From positions 124,001 through 188,000 of the forward strand of contig JACKAU010000002.1 in NCBI GenBank assembly GCA_020634855.1: a stretch of DNA of 64,000 bases. The letters are read 5' to 3'. The translations under genes were made by a program, and so were the position numbers. Position 1 is the stretch's first letter. Each line of letters starts with the position of its first letter. This document shows positions 27,128-36,354 of this stretch, piece by piece. Below the pieces are notes generated by a model. The model saw only the letters and a list, made by a program, of their open reading frames with translations. It searched no databases and was not told where the DNA came from. This DNA comes from Anaerolineales bacterium. GTDB taxonomy: Bacteria; Chloroflexota; Anaerolineae; 4572-78; J111.

Positions 27128-28135
27128 ATGAACTACCGTTATTTAGGTAAAACTGGCTTGAAGGTCAGCGAACTGTGTTTGGGGACGATGACGTTTGGCC
27201 GTGAGACGGACGAGGCCACCAGCCACCGCATGTTAGACCGCTTTGTTGAGGCCGGCGGCAACTTTATCGATACGGCCGATGTCTATTCACAAGGGACGTC
27301 GGAAGAAATTGTGGGGCGCTGGTTAGCCAACCAAACGCGGGACGATCTGGTTATCGCTACCAAGGTGCGCTTTGGCATGGGGGCTGGCCCGAACGATATC
27401 GGCCTGAGCCGGAAGCACATTTTAGCCGGGGTTGAGGCCAGCCTGCGCCGCCTGGGTACCGATTACCTTGACCTGTACCAGGTTCACTGCTGGGATAAAC
27501 GCACCCCGCTGGCGGAAACCTTGAGCACGCTCGACGGGCTGGTCAAGAGTGGCCAGGTACGCTACATCGGCGTCAGTAATTTCACCGGCTGGCAGTTGCA
27601 GAAAGCGATTGACCTGAGTATGCACCACGGTTGGGAACCGTTTATCTGCCTGCAACCGCTTTACAACCTGCTCGACCGCCAGCTTGAGCTGGAGCTGCTG
27701 CCCATTTGCCAAAACGAAGGGTTGGGCATCATCCCCTGGAGTCCCCTGCGCGGCGGCTGGCTGACCGGTAAATATCGCCGCGATATGGACCGACCGCCGC
27801 AAGCGACTCGCCTGGAAAAAGCCGGCGAAAAAGGCTGGAGCGAAGCCTGGGAGCGCTACGCCAACGACCGCACCTGGTCGATTATCGATACCCTGCTGGC
27901 CGTAGCCGAGGAAACGGGTAAAACTCCGGCTCAAACGGCCCTGAACTGGGTGCTGCACCGGCCCGGCGTCACCGCGCCGATTATCGGAGCGCGGACGTTG
28001 GAGCAGTTGGAGGGGAATCTGGGCGCGGTGGGGTGGTCGCTAATGGCTGAGCAGACGGCCCGGCTCACCGAAGCCAGCGAACTGCCGCTGCCGTACTACC
28101 CTTACGGTTTCGTATCCGGCGCCCAGCGTGATTAA
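27128..28135 (+). CDS. Aldo/keto reductase
   Basis: A 335-residue NADPH-dependent (beta/alpha)8 oxidoreductase reducing carbonyl groups; the physiological substrate is unknown. The catalytic tetrad is visible: D and Y in [10 protein letters not shown] in IATKVRFG and H in YQVHCWD. The cofactor region near the C-terminus reads [24 protein letters not shown] seven bases before ATG 27128 decides this start over one 21 bases upstream. It is the last gene before a 1.1-kb gene-free repeat region. Confidence 0.92.
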   Translation: MNYRYLGKTGLKVSELCLGTMTFGRETDEATSHRMLDRFVEAGGNFIDTADVYSQGTSEEIVGRWLANQTRDDLVIATKVRFGMGAGPNDIGLSRKHILAGVEASLRRLGTDYLDLYQVHCWDKRTPLAETLSTLDGLVKSGQVRYIGVSNFTGWQLQKAIDLSMHHGWEPFICLQPLYNLLDRQLELELLPICQNEGLGIIPWSPLRGGWLTGKYRRDMDRPPQATRLEKAGEKGWSEAWERYANDRTWSIIDTLLAVAEETGKTPAQTALNWVLHRPGVTAPIIGARTLEQLEGNLGAVGWSLMAEQTARLTEASELPLPYYPYGFVSGAQRD

Positions 28136-28180
28136 GTGGGCGGCAATAATTGAAAAATTAAGACCCCTTTCGCTTCCAAC

Positions 28181-28825
28181 AATCCGGTGCAATTTTTCCA
28201 ACGAAAGTTATAACAAACGGCCAACTTTTCAAATTTTTTCCAATAAATATGTATCGAATCGTAATTTTTCAAATTATTTCCGAAAAGATATACCTAAACG
28301 CGAGTCCCCTCGCAACGATCCGCCTTTCGATGTATCAAAACGCGATCCGCTGCAATTTTTCCAACGAAAGATATAACGGTAGCCAATTCTTTCAAATTAT
28401 TTCCAATAAACATGTATCGAATCGCCATCCCGTCCAATTTTTCCAACGAAAGATATAACAAACGGCCAACTTTTCAAATTATTTCCAATAAACATGTATC
28501 GAATCGGGACTCGCTTCGCAGCGATCCGAAAAAAGATGTATCGAAAACGGAATCTCTGGAAAAATTTTGGAAAAAGTTATATCTGAAAGGGGATCGCTCG
28601 GAAAAAGTTCGTGAAAAGTTATATCGAAAGCCGAATCTTTGTGAACGGGTTGGGTAAAAGATACATCGAAAAGGGACTCGCTCCGCGCCGATCCGAAAAA
28701 AGATGTATCGAAAACAGAATCTTTGGGAAGGGACCCGGTAAAAGGTATATTGAAAAGGGACTTGCTCGGAAAAAGTTCGAGAAAAGTTGTATCGAAAGCC
28801 GGGGCTTTGAGAAAGGTTTGGCAAG
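28181..28825. repeat. 42-bp tandem array (two alternating 21-bp modules)
   Basis: About 15 degenerate units of 42 bases. One half-unit is built around GTTATATCGAAAG or GATGTATCGAAAA. The other is built around AATCTTTGTGAACGGG or ACTCGCTCGGAAAAAG. In the first half of the array the halves read CATGTATCGAATC and CCAATTTTTCC. Both strands stay open over long stretches with a 14-residue period (for example KRYIEKGLARKKFE forward and FRYNFSRTFSERSP reverse), as expected for a minisatellite whose unit is divisible by three. Confidence 0.8.
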
Positions 28826-28845
28826 GCCACGGCCATTAAATTAGT

Positions 28846-28996
28846 AGCATCCCGAGTAAGTCAAGCTTGCGAGACCGTATCGAGCGAATCGTCTTCGTAG
28901 CCACCCCCCTTGATACGCGCTCCACTCCGTTCCTCGTCAGGCCCTTCGTCAAGCTCAGGAGAGCCTCGGAATGTACTCCGCGCTACTCGGGATGCT
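28846..28996. mobile_element. MITE-like element bounded by 13-bp inverted repeats
   Basis: AGCATCCCGAGTA (28846-28858) and its exact complement (28984-28996) bound about 150 bases with no coding capacity. Inside is CTTCGTCAAGCTCAGG, close to a palindromic motif common in dispersed bacterial repeats. No target-site duplication could be established by eye, so mobility is only suggested. Confidence 0.45.
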
Positions 28997-29237
28997 TACG
29001 CTGTGGCAGTAGAGCTACAGGGACAAAGATGAAACCCGTTGAGCAAGTCGTTGACTTGTCCTCACTCGGACAAAATTCTTTTTTCTCCATTCAAAATTCT
29101 CTATTCTGAACCTAAGTCCTGTTGTCAGAGGTACATTAGATGTGTTAAAATGGGAGCAGGGAGTAGGAAATAGGGGAAATAATAATACTCCATCCGTCAT
29201 ACCTTCTTCCCTCATAATTCATCCTTCATAATTTCAC

Positions 29238-31418
29238 ATGTCCGACCCAAACACACTGCTGCACCGGCTGCAAAAAAGCCTCAATATCCTCCAAGAACGC
29301 CAAGCCAAATACGGTATCAATGCCTCGCCGGACCTCATCCTTGAAATCGACGACCACCTGACGGCCATCACCCTGACCGAGCAGTTCGCTGCCGGCCATC
29401 TGACCGAAACCGCCTGGCGCGATCAACTTAAGCCGTTGCTGGTCAAAATCGAACAACCGGCGGCCCCTTCGTCCCCACGTGATAAAAACCTAAGCATCCT
29501 CCTTAGTAACGTGCGCAAAATATGGGTGGAGGATTACCTCAACAGTACCCTACTCAACGCCATCTACCTCGATTTGGGTCTGGAAACAAAACAAGACGCC
29601 GTACCACAGCCCTTTGAGGAGTTGAATATCCGCCTGCGACAGACGGAGCAAGAGGAGCAAGATTTACCACCCGACACGCGGGCGATTGATGTGTACCATC
29701 AAACCGGCGGCAGCTTGCTGATTTTGGGCCAGCCGGGCGCGGGCAAAACGACGACGCTGGCTACTTTGGCCAGTGATTTGGTAGCCGAAGCGGAGATCGA
29801 CCCCACTACCCCGGTGCCGGTCATCTTCAATTTATCTAGTTGGGCGGCGGAGCAGAAGCCGCTGGCTGACTGGCTGGCCGAGGAGTTGAACCGGCAATAC
29901 CAGGTATCGCGTAAGCTGGCGCAGCGGTGGTTGGCCGATGGGGAACTGGCCCTTCTCTTGGACGGCCTAGATGAGGTGGCGTCAGAACAACGCGAGGCGT
30001 GTGTTGAGGCGATTAATACCTACCGTGATGAGGAGGCTACCGAGCCACTGGTGGTCTGCAGCAGACTGAACGATTACGCAGCCTTGGAAGCGAAACTCAA
30101 GCTAGGGCAGGCGATTGTGTTGAAAAAGCTGACCCGGCAGCAGGTCGAGCATTATTTTCAGCGGATGCATACCCAACAAACTATCAAACCATCCAAACAG
30201 CCAACCAGTAGCGGGCTAATGACCTTGTTTGAACGGATTTGGCAGGATAAAGCTCTGCGCGAAATGACCGAAACACCACTTATGCTGAACATCATTACTG
30301 TGACCTACGCCGCTCCCGAGGCACCATCATTGCCAAAAGGCCAGAGTAATGATGACTTGCGGACGCAGATTTTCGGAGCCTACAGCAAGAGAATGTTTGA
30401 AAGAGTAGCACGAACCAAAATCAAACTACTGCACCCAAAAGAAACTAATCTGCGTTATTTGAGCTATCTGGCCGCCCAATTACAAACCCACAAACTGAGC
30501 CAGTTTTCGATTGGTCAGATACGGGGTAGTTGGCTGCCATCTGACTTTATTTGCCGCCACCATCGCTGGTTGGAAGGCTTAAGTGTTGGGTTGATTAGCG
30601 GGCTAAGTGCTTCCATAATTTTCGGGTTAAGAGATGGACTGGCTTTCGGGTTGATTAGTGGGGTGATAGTTGGCTTGCGGGATGCAGAGCCGACCGAGAG
30701 ATTGAATTGGGGCTGGAGATCGGCTTTCAATGCAATAAGCCTGGCTATTCTTGGTGGGCTACTAGGAGAAGTGCTAATAGATCTATTAGCCAAGATAGAG
30801 ATCGCTTTACCAGACTGGCTGGCTTTTGCACTAATTGTCGGCCTGATTGGCGGGCTGGTTTTCGGGTTACGGTTCGGGTTGATTGTCGGGCTAGTTTTCG
30901 GGCTTATTAGCAGTCCCCCTGATAAGCTACCTGGCGGACTAATCGGTGGTATAAGTATGGGGCTGATTATAGGGCTGCTTGGTGGACCGATTCGGGGGTT
31001 GATTGGCGAGTCAGTCAGCCACAAAGTTAAACCTGGACAGGAATTGTACTACTCAAGGCAATATGCTTTAGTTGGGGGGGCAATTATTGGGCTAATTATT
31101 GGGCTGATCATTGGGCTGATTAGTGGGCTGATTATGGGGTTGCGTATCGGGCTGATTGGCGGGCTGGTTGGCGGGTTGGTTTATGGTGGTACTTTTCTCA
31201 TCCAACATTACCTTCGACTCTACCTTCTCAACCAGCACAACCTTCTGCCCTTCAATCTCATCCCTTTCCTCAATCAAGCCACCGAACTCATCTTCCTCCA
31301 GCGCATCGGCGGCAGCTACCGATTTATTCACCGTAGTGTGCAGGAGTATTTTGCCGACCAGTGGGAAGCGAATGAGCACATGAAGGAAACTACCAATGAA
31401 CAAGAAAGCACTGTCTGA
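29238..31418 (+). CDS. NACHT-domain ATPase with Gly-Leu-rich membrane domain
   Basis: A 726-residue STAND-class protein. Residues 1-75 form a small helical domain (LLHRLQKSLNILQERQAKYG) of the type placed before effector or sensor domains in Chloroflexi and cyanobacteria. Walker A GQPGAGKT is at 164-171 and Walker B LALLLDGLDEV at 237-247. A winged-helix-like region follows to about 420. Residues 455-650 are strongly hydrophobic with repeated GLI-x-GL motifs, probably six or more membrane helices, and the tail is conserved (RIGGSYRFIHRSVQEYFADQ). NACHT proteins act as signal-triggered switches, some in phage defence; no partner effector gene adjoins it. Confidence 0.85.
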   Translation: MSDPNTLLHRLQKSLNILQERQAKYGINASPDLILEIDDHLTAITLTEQFAAGHLTETAWRDQLKPLLVKIEQPAAPSSPRDKNLSILLSNVRKIWVEDYLNSTLLNAIYLDLGLETKQDAVPQPFEELNIRLRQTEQEEQDLPPDTRAIDVYHQTGGSLLILGQPGAGKTTTLATLASDLVAEAEIDPTTPVPVIFNLSSWAAEQKPLADWLAEELNRQYQVSRKLAQRWLADGELALLLDGLDEVASEQREACVEAINTYRDEEATEPLVVCSRLNDYAALEAKLKLGQAIVLKKLTRQQVEHYFQRMHTQQTIKPSKQPTSSGLMTLFERIWQDKALREMTETPLMLNIITVTYAAPEAPSLPKGQSNDDLRTQIFGAYSKRMFERVARTKIKLLHPKETNLRYLSYLAAQLQTHKLSQFSIGQIRGSWLPSDFICRHHRWLEGLSVGLISGLSASIIFGLRDGLAFGLISGVIVGLRDAEPTERLNWGWRSAFNAISLAILGGLLGEVLIDLLAKIEIALPDWLAFALIVGLIGGLVFGLRFGLIVGLVFGLISSPPDKLPGGLIGGISMGLIIGLLGGPIRGLIGESVSHKVKPGQELYYSRQYALVGGAIIGLIIGLIIGLISGLIMGLRIGLIGGLVGGLVYGGTFLIQHYLRLYLLNQHNLLPFNLIPFLNQATELIFLQRIGGSYRFIHRSVQEYFADQWEANEHMKETTNEQESTV

Positions 31419-31530
31419 ACCCCACCCCTTCAAACGGCTTGAATCAAGCTCATGACGGCTAACTTGAACATGTCTATCATCATCGGTTACAATAGAAAGC
31501 GTTTTGAACGGAACAAATTGGAGCAACTGG

Positions 31531-32721
31531 ATGTCGAACTACTTTCAACTATGGGTCATCGTGTTCATCGCGTCTCTATTGACCGCGTGCGGCAGCGCCT
31601 CAACAGAACAGAATACGCCTGTACCGGAAACGCTGTTTGTATCCCACTATTGGACCAGCGAACACGAGGAACAAATGTTACAGGAAGCCATCGATGCGTT
31701 TATGCGCATCAACCCCGATGTGACGGTCGTTATGGAATCGAGCCGTCGCACCGGGCGAGACTTTGCCGAGCAGGCCAACGCCGGATTGGGGGCGGATATG
31801 CTGGTGGGCTTGCCGCTGGAGGAGGTCATTCCCCTGGCCGAAGCCGGGCTGCTGCAAGAACTAAGCGGCTATGATATCGATACAACCGAGTTCCGCAGCC
31901 AATATCTTAATGCCGTCCGCTATCAGGATCGGCTTTACGCCCTGCCGTTTATGGGGAAAACATCGATTATGTACTACCATAAAGCGTTGACTTCAACGGT
32001 CCCGGCGGATCTGGACGAACTGCTTGAGACCCCTGATGAAGCGCCGGTGGGTATCCCCGTCAACTTTGTTGCGGCGTTTTGGGGGACTCAAGCCTTTGGC
32101 ACCAACCTGCTGGGGGAGGAAGAAAACGTTCAATTAGATTTACAGAGCTATGTGGATTGGTTTGAGTGGCTCAAAGAGGCCCGCAACCAGCCGGGTATCA
32201 TTCTGGACGATGAGGTTTTTTTTCTAAGGGAAAAGTTTATCAGCGGTGAGCTGGCGTACTTAATCGACTCAACCGACTCATTACCCCAACTTAAAGAGGT
32301 CATCGACGAAACGGATGTGGGCGTCAGCCCGCTGCCGAGCGGCGCGGCCGGCCCGGCCAGTCCATTGGCCTCGCTGGATGTCATCGCCTTTAACCGCGCG
32401 GCGGCGCCCGCAAAAATACAAGCCGGGCTGCGGTTGGCCGAATTCCTGACCAATGCCTCGCAGCAGCAGAAGCTGGTGTTGGAGGAAACCGGCCACATCC
32501 CCGTTAACCGCACCGTCACTATCCGGCCCCGCCTGTCCGAGGCCGGTAGCGCGATGGCCAAACAGGGCGCAACCTCGATTGCCATTCCGTTAGATTACGT
32601 CGATGCGTTCAACCAAATTCGGCGGGTCGGCGATGAAGCTTATCTACAGGCGTTGGAAGGCGATAGCGATAGCATCGAAGCGGCCATCTACCTGTTTCAC
32701 GAAGCCGGACAATCCTACTAA
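31531..32721 (+). CDS. Extracellular solute-binding lipoprotein
   Basis: A 396-residue type 1 (sugar-type) substrate-binding protein of an ABC importer. The N-terminus YFQLWVIVFIASLLTAC is a lipoprotein signal with the lipid-bearing cysteine at residue 20. The mature part carries the family pattern (FVSHYWTSEHEEQMLQEAID, then GLGADMLVGLPLEEVIPLAE, RLYALPFMGKTSIMYYHK). GGAG seven bases before ATG 31531 supports this start rather than TTG 31504. No permease or ATPase gene is adjacent, so it is an orphan and must share a transporter or sense a ligand. Confidence 0.85.
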   Translation: MSNYFQLWVIVFIASLLTACGSASTEQNTPVPETLFVSHYWTSEHEEQMLQEAIDAFMRINPDVTVVMESSRRTGRDFAEQANAGLGADMLVGLPLEEVIPLAEAGLLQELSGYDIDTTEFRSQYLNAVRYQDRLYALPFMGKTSIMYYHKALTSTVPADLDELLETPDEAPVGIPVNFVAAFWGTQAFGTNLLGEEENVQLDLQSYVDWFEWLKEARNQPGIILDDEVFFLREKFISGELAYLIDSTDSLPQLKEVIDETDVGVSPLPSGAAGPASPLASLDVIAFNRAAAPAKIQAGLRLAEFLTNASQQQKLVLEETGHIPVNRTVTIRPRLSEAGSAMAKQGATSIAIPLDYVDAFNQIRRVGDEAYLQALEGDSDSIEAAIYLFHEAGQSY

Positions 32722-32729
32722 CCCAGGAT

Positions 32730-32850
32730 TTACGCAATCCACGTTTTTTAGCCACGAATTACACGAATTTTCACTAATTATTTCTTGTTTTTCGGGTCTA
32801 TTTGTGCAATTCGTGGCTGATTTTGTGCTTCTGCCACGTCAACTGCGTAA
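32730..32850. repeat. Nested palindrome between lipoprotein and mscS genes
   Basis: AGCCACGAATT (32750-32760) is complementary to AATTCGTGGCT (32808-32818) and is enclosed by TTACGCA (32730-32736) and TGCGTAA (32844-32850). The inner arm AGCCACGAATTACACGAA is of a type found as a dispersed palindrome in many bacteria. It may also end the lipoprotein transcript. Confidence 0.6.
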
Positions 32851-32876
32851 GTTCAGTAACCCTCTGAGGAAACACT

Positions 32877-34325
32877 ATGCTAACCAACGAGTCCCTTTTA
32901 ACCTTCAATGAAATCATTGGGAAACCGTTCTACTATCTCTATCGGCCGGTGGTGCAACAGCAACTTATCGCCATTCTGATAGCGATTTTTCTGGCCTGGC
33001 TGCTAACTCGCTGGCTGAAACCCTGGTTACAAACGTTATTGCCGGTTGAAGAAGAAGTCGCCGCCCCGGAGGTCATGTATACCCAAGAGTTTGATGAGGC
33101 TAAAGCGGAGATAACCGACACAACCGTGGCTTTGCCAGAAGTGAAGAAGCCTTTTTTTCAGCAGTGGTGGACCTATCTGATTGTGCCGCTGCCCCACCTG
33201 GTTTTCCCCACCCTGTGCTTGCTGACGGTGACTATCGCCTATATCGTCGTCGGTTCGTTCGGCGGTTTTGTCGGCCTGATCGATCAATTTAGATTGTTTT
33301 TGTGGGTTGTCTTTGCCTACGAACTGTTCGTCGGGCTGCTCTATGCCGCTTTTCCCACCGACACGGTGCGCCGTTACCACAAAAAACTGCTGCGCCCGCT
33401 GTTTGTGGTGTTGGTGCTGGGGTCGGCCCTCAATTGGATTATCGATCTCAACCAGTTGGGGCAGGTGGTGGTCTTTGAACTATTTGGCAATCCGGTCGAT
33501 GTCCGGGCGCTGTTTTTGGCCACGGTCGGCGTTTATTTGTGGTTGGAACTGGTGTGGGGGGTACAAGAACTGGCCCAACAAATTATCGACAGATATACCG
33601 ACACCGAGGCCGCCACCATTCAGGCGTCGCTGACGCTGGCCCGCTATGTGCTGATTGGCGTGTTCTTGCTGTTTGTATTTAGCGAAATGCAGCTCAGTCC
33701 CACGGTGGTCACGGCCCTAACCGGCGGGTTGTCGGCGGGTTTTGCCTTTGGCTCCAAAGATATCGTCAACAACTTTATCAGCGGGATTGTACTCCTCTTC
33801 GAGCGTTCGGTGCGGCCCGGCGATACGGTCGAAATCGACGGGACGATGGGCATTGTCAGCGCGATGAGTATTCGCTCGACGATTGTGCAGGGCTTTGACG
33901 GCCGCGAGGTGATTGTGCCGAATGAAAAGATTTTGACCTCGTCGGTGACCACTTACACCAAGAGCAGCCGCCACGCTCGCATCAAAATCGATATCGGCGT
34001 CAGTTACGACGCCGATCTTAAACAGGTGCTGGACATACTCAACCGAATCCCTCGCCAACACAAGCTGGTGCTGGATGATCCGGCCCCCAACGCCTTTTTG
34101 ATGGAGTTCGGCCCATCGAGCGTTAATTTTTCACTCTTCGCCTGGGTCGCCGATTTGGGACAGAAGGTCACCACCCAACAAGATTTAGTCCTGACGATTA
34201 TGGATACCTTTGCCCAGCACAATATCGAAATCCCCTACGCCCAACAAGAGATCCGCTTGCGCGATGTGCCGTGGGAGGCATTGGCGATACGGCAGTCGGC
34301 GGCCTCGGTTGGGGTTCAGTCGTAG
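32877..34325 (+). CDS. Mechanosensitive channel of the MscS family
   Basis: A 482-residue MscS-type channel that opens under membrane tension to release solutes during osmotic downshock. One N-terminal helix (residues 20-40) is followed by a charged loop and several more helices. The pore helix is near 285-310 (TALTGGLSAGFAFGSKDIVN), and the beta domain follows with ERSVRPGDTVEIDGTMG and VIVPNEKILTSSVTTYT. A C-terminal alpha/beta domain completes the chain. The extra helices make it longer than E. coli MscS (286 aa), as in many plant and bacterial homologues. It is monocistronic. Confidence 0.9.
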   Translation: MLTNESLLTFNEIIGKPFYYLYRPVVQQQLIAILIAIFLAWLLTRWLKPWLQTLLPVEEEVAAPEVMYTQEFDEAKAEITDTTVALPEVKKPFFQQWWTYLIVPLPHLVFPTLCLLTVTIAYIVVGSFGGFVGLIDQFRLFLWVVFAYELFVGLLYAAFPTDTVRRYHKKLLRPLFVVLVLGSALNWIIDLNQLGQVVVFELFGNPVDVRALFLATVGVYLWLELVWGVQELAQQIIDRYTDTEAATIQASLTLARYVLIGVFLLFVFSEMQLSPTVVTALTGGLSAGFAFGSKDIVNNFISGIVLLFERSVRPGDTVEIDGTMGIVSAMSIRSTIVQGFDGREVIVPNEKILTSSVTTYTKSSRHARIKIDIGVSYDADLKQVLDILNRIPRQHKLVLDDPAPNAFLMEFGPSSVNFSLFAWVADLGQKVTTQQDLVLTIMDTFAQHNIEIPYAQQEIRLRDVPWEALAIRQSAASVGVQS

Positions 34326-34526
34326 AGGAAAAGCATCGAATTCCACCGACAATTGATGGTTTACTTAGCCGCCCAACAGCTTAAGTAATTTTCAGGGCCA
34401 ACTTTTAGATTTCATATAAAAAATATGAGACAGAATTTACAAGCTTAACAAAATAAAAGGACAAAAATCGTGTAAATCCTGTTAATCTTGTCGAAAAAAA
34501 TATAGTAACTTAGAACTGAAAACTAC

Positions 34527-35267
34527 TTAAAGGGCCGGTTTTGGATACCAATTCCAAACCGGCGCTTGGCCGGATAGTTCCGGCAGATACAGACCGTCCG
34601 CTTTGTCCGGCCTGACATACTTTACCAGAAAATCGACAACGCGTCGCTTCTCACCTTTTTTGCCGGTGGATCGATCCCGTTCTACCCGCCACACAGCCCC
34701 TTCTACCGGATCGATGGCTCCGTGAAAGCCGTAGACATTCAGCTTATCCATCGCCGTCTCGATGCTCAGCGCGCCACCTCGATGCAACAAAGCGGGGGTA
34801 ACAAAATCGCCGGCCAGCCGAGCCAGCAATTCATCATAGGGCAGGCGCTTGTCTTCAACCATCAAATCGAATACGACAAACGGCTCGTGCGGCAGTTGGT
34901 AGCGGGTGCCGTGGGCTTGCATGAGCCATTCTCCCACCAGGCGCTCGCCGTCGCGCAAGACGGCCATAAACCGTTCGTAATTTTCATAGGCCCAGTTATG
35001 AAAGTGGCGATGCTGTTCATGGGGCGATGAGGCCGCCGTCCAACCGGCTCGGCCCAGAGGGTATATAGCCTGACCTATTCGAGCCACCCCCACATTAGAG
35101 CCGTCCAATTTTTCCTGGACAATCACTTCATCATTCTTATCCCGAGTTTTTACAGTGGCGATCCGGGCCTGGCCCTCGTGACAGGAATGGTCGCCCGGAC
35201 CCATCCGGCTGCCGGGTAGGTGCGGGATATGACCGTAATTTTTTCGACCTAAGGGTTTCTCTGGCAT
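34527..35267 (-). CDS. RNA ligase family protein
   Basis: A 246-residue member of the ATP-dependent RNA ligase (Rnl2/DRB0094-like) nucleotidyltransferase family. The adenylated lysine is K53 in VQEKLDGSNVGVAR (motif I, KxDG). Other motifs are GEWLMQAHGTRY (III), FVVFDLMVED (IIIa), VEGAVWRVER (IV) and VDFLVKYVR (V). Such enzymes seal nicked RNA, and their cellular role in most bacteria is unclear. It is a lone leftward gene without a visible kinase, phosphatase or tRNA gene nearby. Confidence 0.85.
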   Translation of the reverse strand: MPEKPLGRKNYGHIPHLPGSRMGPGDHSCHEGQARIATVKTRDKNDEVIVQEKLDGSNVGVARIGQAIYPLGRAGWTAASSPHEQHRHFHNWAYENYERFMAVLRDGERLVGEWLMQAHGTRYQLPHEPFVVFDLMVEDKRLPYDELLARLAGDFVTPALLHRGGALSIETAMDKLNVYGFHGAIDPVEGAVWRVERDRSTGKKGEKRRVVDFLVKYVRPDKADGLYLPELSGQAPVWNWYPKPAL

Positions 35268-35422
35268 ATTTCATCTAACCGTACAAATCTACTCAGCGCT
35301 AGCATAGCTTGCTCTCACGACAGTTACAAGTATACTCAGCTATTCAAAATATGGCAGAAATATGCTGGCAGAGTCCCGCCAGGTTGTCTTCTGCTAGCTG
35401 CTATTTTTAGACATAACGGAGC

Positions 35423-35440
35423 GACAAAGCAAGCTTTGTC
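35423..35440. repeat. Second copy of the GACAAAGC palindrome
   Basis: GACAAAGCAAGCTTTGTC is identical to 146-163, again preceded by GAGC and followed by a CCGCTC able to pair with it. It lies in the divergent gap between the RNA ligase and acetyltransferase genes. Confidence 0.65.
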
Positions 35441-35467
35441 AAGCCGCTCAAAAATTAAGGTGTATTT

Positions 35468-35532
35468 CACCCTCACCCCGTCGCTGACGCGACTCCCCTC
35501 TCCCTGAGGGAGAGAGGTTGGGGGTGAGGGTG
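35468..35532. repeat. Large palindrome upstream of the small acetyltransferase gene
   Basis: CACCCTCACCCC (35468-35479) pairs exactly with GGGGTGAGGGTG (35521-35532), enclosing a second hairpin CTCTCCC-TGAG-GGAGAG near 35498-35514. CCCTCACCCC...GGGGTGAGGG palindromes are widely dispersed in bacteria. It ends 18 bases before the next start codon, so it could influence that gene's translation. Confidence 0.65.
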
Positions 35533-35550
35533 ACTTTCAAAGGAGCCACA

Positions 35551-35841
35551 ATGGACGCCAACCCTAAATCTCTCGAAGTTCATGATAACACCGCAGACAG
35601 CCAATACGAGGTCAATGTCGATGGGTATCTGGCCAAAATCGAATATATTTTGCGCGATGATCGGATCATCTTTGTTCATACCGAGGTCCCTGACGCATTA
35701 GGCGGGCAGGGGATTGCCAGTAAAATGGCTCGGTATGCCCTGGAAGATGTCAAGGCCAAGGGCTATAAAGTCGTTGCCCGTTGCCCGTTTGTAAAGGGCT
35801 ACATCGAGCGGCACCCGGAGTACCAATCGCTGGTGCAATAG
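35551..35841 (+). CDS. Small GNAT N-acetyltransferase (NATD1/YjdJ type)
   Basis: A 96-residue minimal GNAT protein. It shows the compact fold of the NATD1/YjdJ class: IEYILRDDRIIFVHTEVPDA, the acetyl-CoA loop GGQGIASKMARYALEDVKAK and the ending ARCPFVKGYIERHPEYQSLV. AAGGAGC before ATG 35551 fixes the start. The substrate is unknown. A glutaredoxin-like gene follows after 20 bases, so they are probably cotranscribed. Confidence 0.88.
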   Translation: MDANPKSLEVHDNTADSQYEVNVDGYLAKIEYILRDDRIIFVHTEVPDALGGQGIASKMARYALEDVKAKGYKVVARCPFVKGYIERHPEYQSLVQ

Positions 35842-35861
35842 CGCAAAAGGGCAGAGAACTC

Positions 35862-36149
35862 ATGATTGAACTTTATCGATCCGCTGACTGTCAAGAATGC
35901 GCCGATATCGAAGCGGCGCTCAAAGATATGGTTCTGGCCCACCGGATCATCATCGTGGCGGAGGGACAGCAGACTGACGCCTTACCGGCCGCAACATCCC
36001 TACCGGCCATCAAGGACGAGGGGCAGATCTTCACCGGTCGCACTGAAATCAACGCTCATCTCAAAGAACTAGAACACCTCGCCTTCGAATGGCGGAAGTA
36101 CCAATCGGATTCGTGCTACACCAATGAGGACAATGATTATTGTGCGTAA
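35862..36149 (+). CDS. Glutaredoxin-like protein
   Basis: A 95-residue thioredoxin-fold protein beginning MIELYRSADCQECADIEAAL with a CxxC pair at C10 and C13. A cis-proline is likely in ATSLPAIKDEGQIFTG. The chain is slightly longer than typical glutaredoxins and ends in an acidic tail. A CxxC active site suggests disulfide exchange; the partner is unknown. The start at 35862 is chosen because the fold begins there, although the frame is open further upstream. Confidence 0.75.
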   Translation: MIELYRSADCQECADIEAALKDMVLAHRIIIVAEGQQTDALPAATSLPAIKDEGQIFTGRTEINAHLKELEHLAFEWRKYQSDSCYTNEDNDYCA

Positions 36150-36354
36150 GGGGCGTCCAAAACGCATTGGACAAACAACGGATAGTCAAATTTTTACAAC
36201 TGTTGGTTTAAAGTTACAATCCCGGTGATTCCGGTATTCTGACCGTAATCGCCTACGTTTGTTGGTAGCTGGGTTGCCAAGTAATTTGGCCGAGGAGATA
36301 AAAAGTAGAGAGAGTAAGCCAATATGGCGATGATTAGCCAAAGGAGGAATCATC

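Larger units (their letters stand above)
28136..29237. other. Gene-free repeat region between aldo/keto reductase and NACHT genes
   Basis: This 1.1-kb stretch holds the 42-bp tandem array, then a MITE-like element bounded by a 13-bp inverted repeat (28846-28996). After that comes a run of heptamer-type repeats near 29150-29230 (GGAGTAG, CATAATT, CATCCTT units). All open frames inside are by-products of array units divisible by three. No convincing gene or RNA was seen. Confidence 0.7.

Noticed and set aside
28128..28844. Overlapping frames on both strands in the 42-bp array (KRYIEKGL and FRYNFSRT repeats)
   Set aside because: All frames are open because of repeat length; sense and antisense peptides are equally periodic.
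28846..28996. Full insertion sequence
   Set aside because: There is no transposase or remnant of one; at most a MITE-like element.
31092..31526. Minus-strand frame with NQP repeats
   Set aside because: It is the antisense shadow of the GL-rich membrane tail of the NACHT gene.
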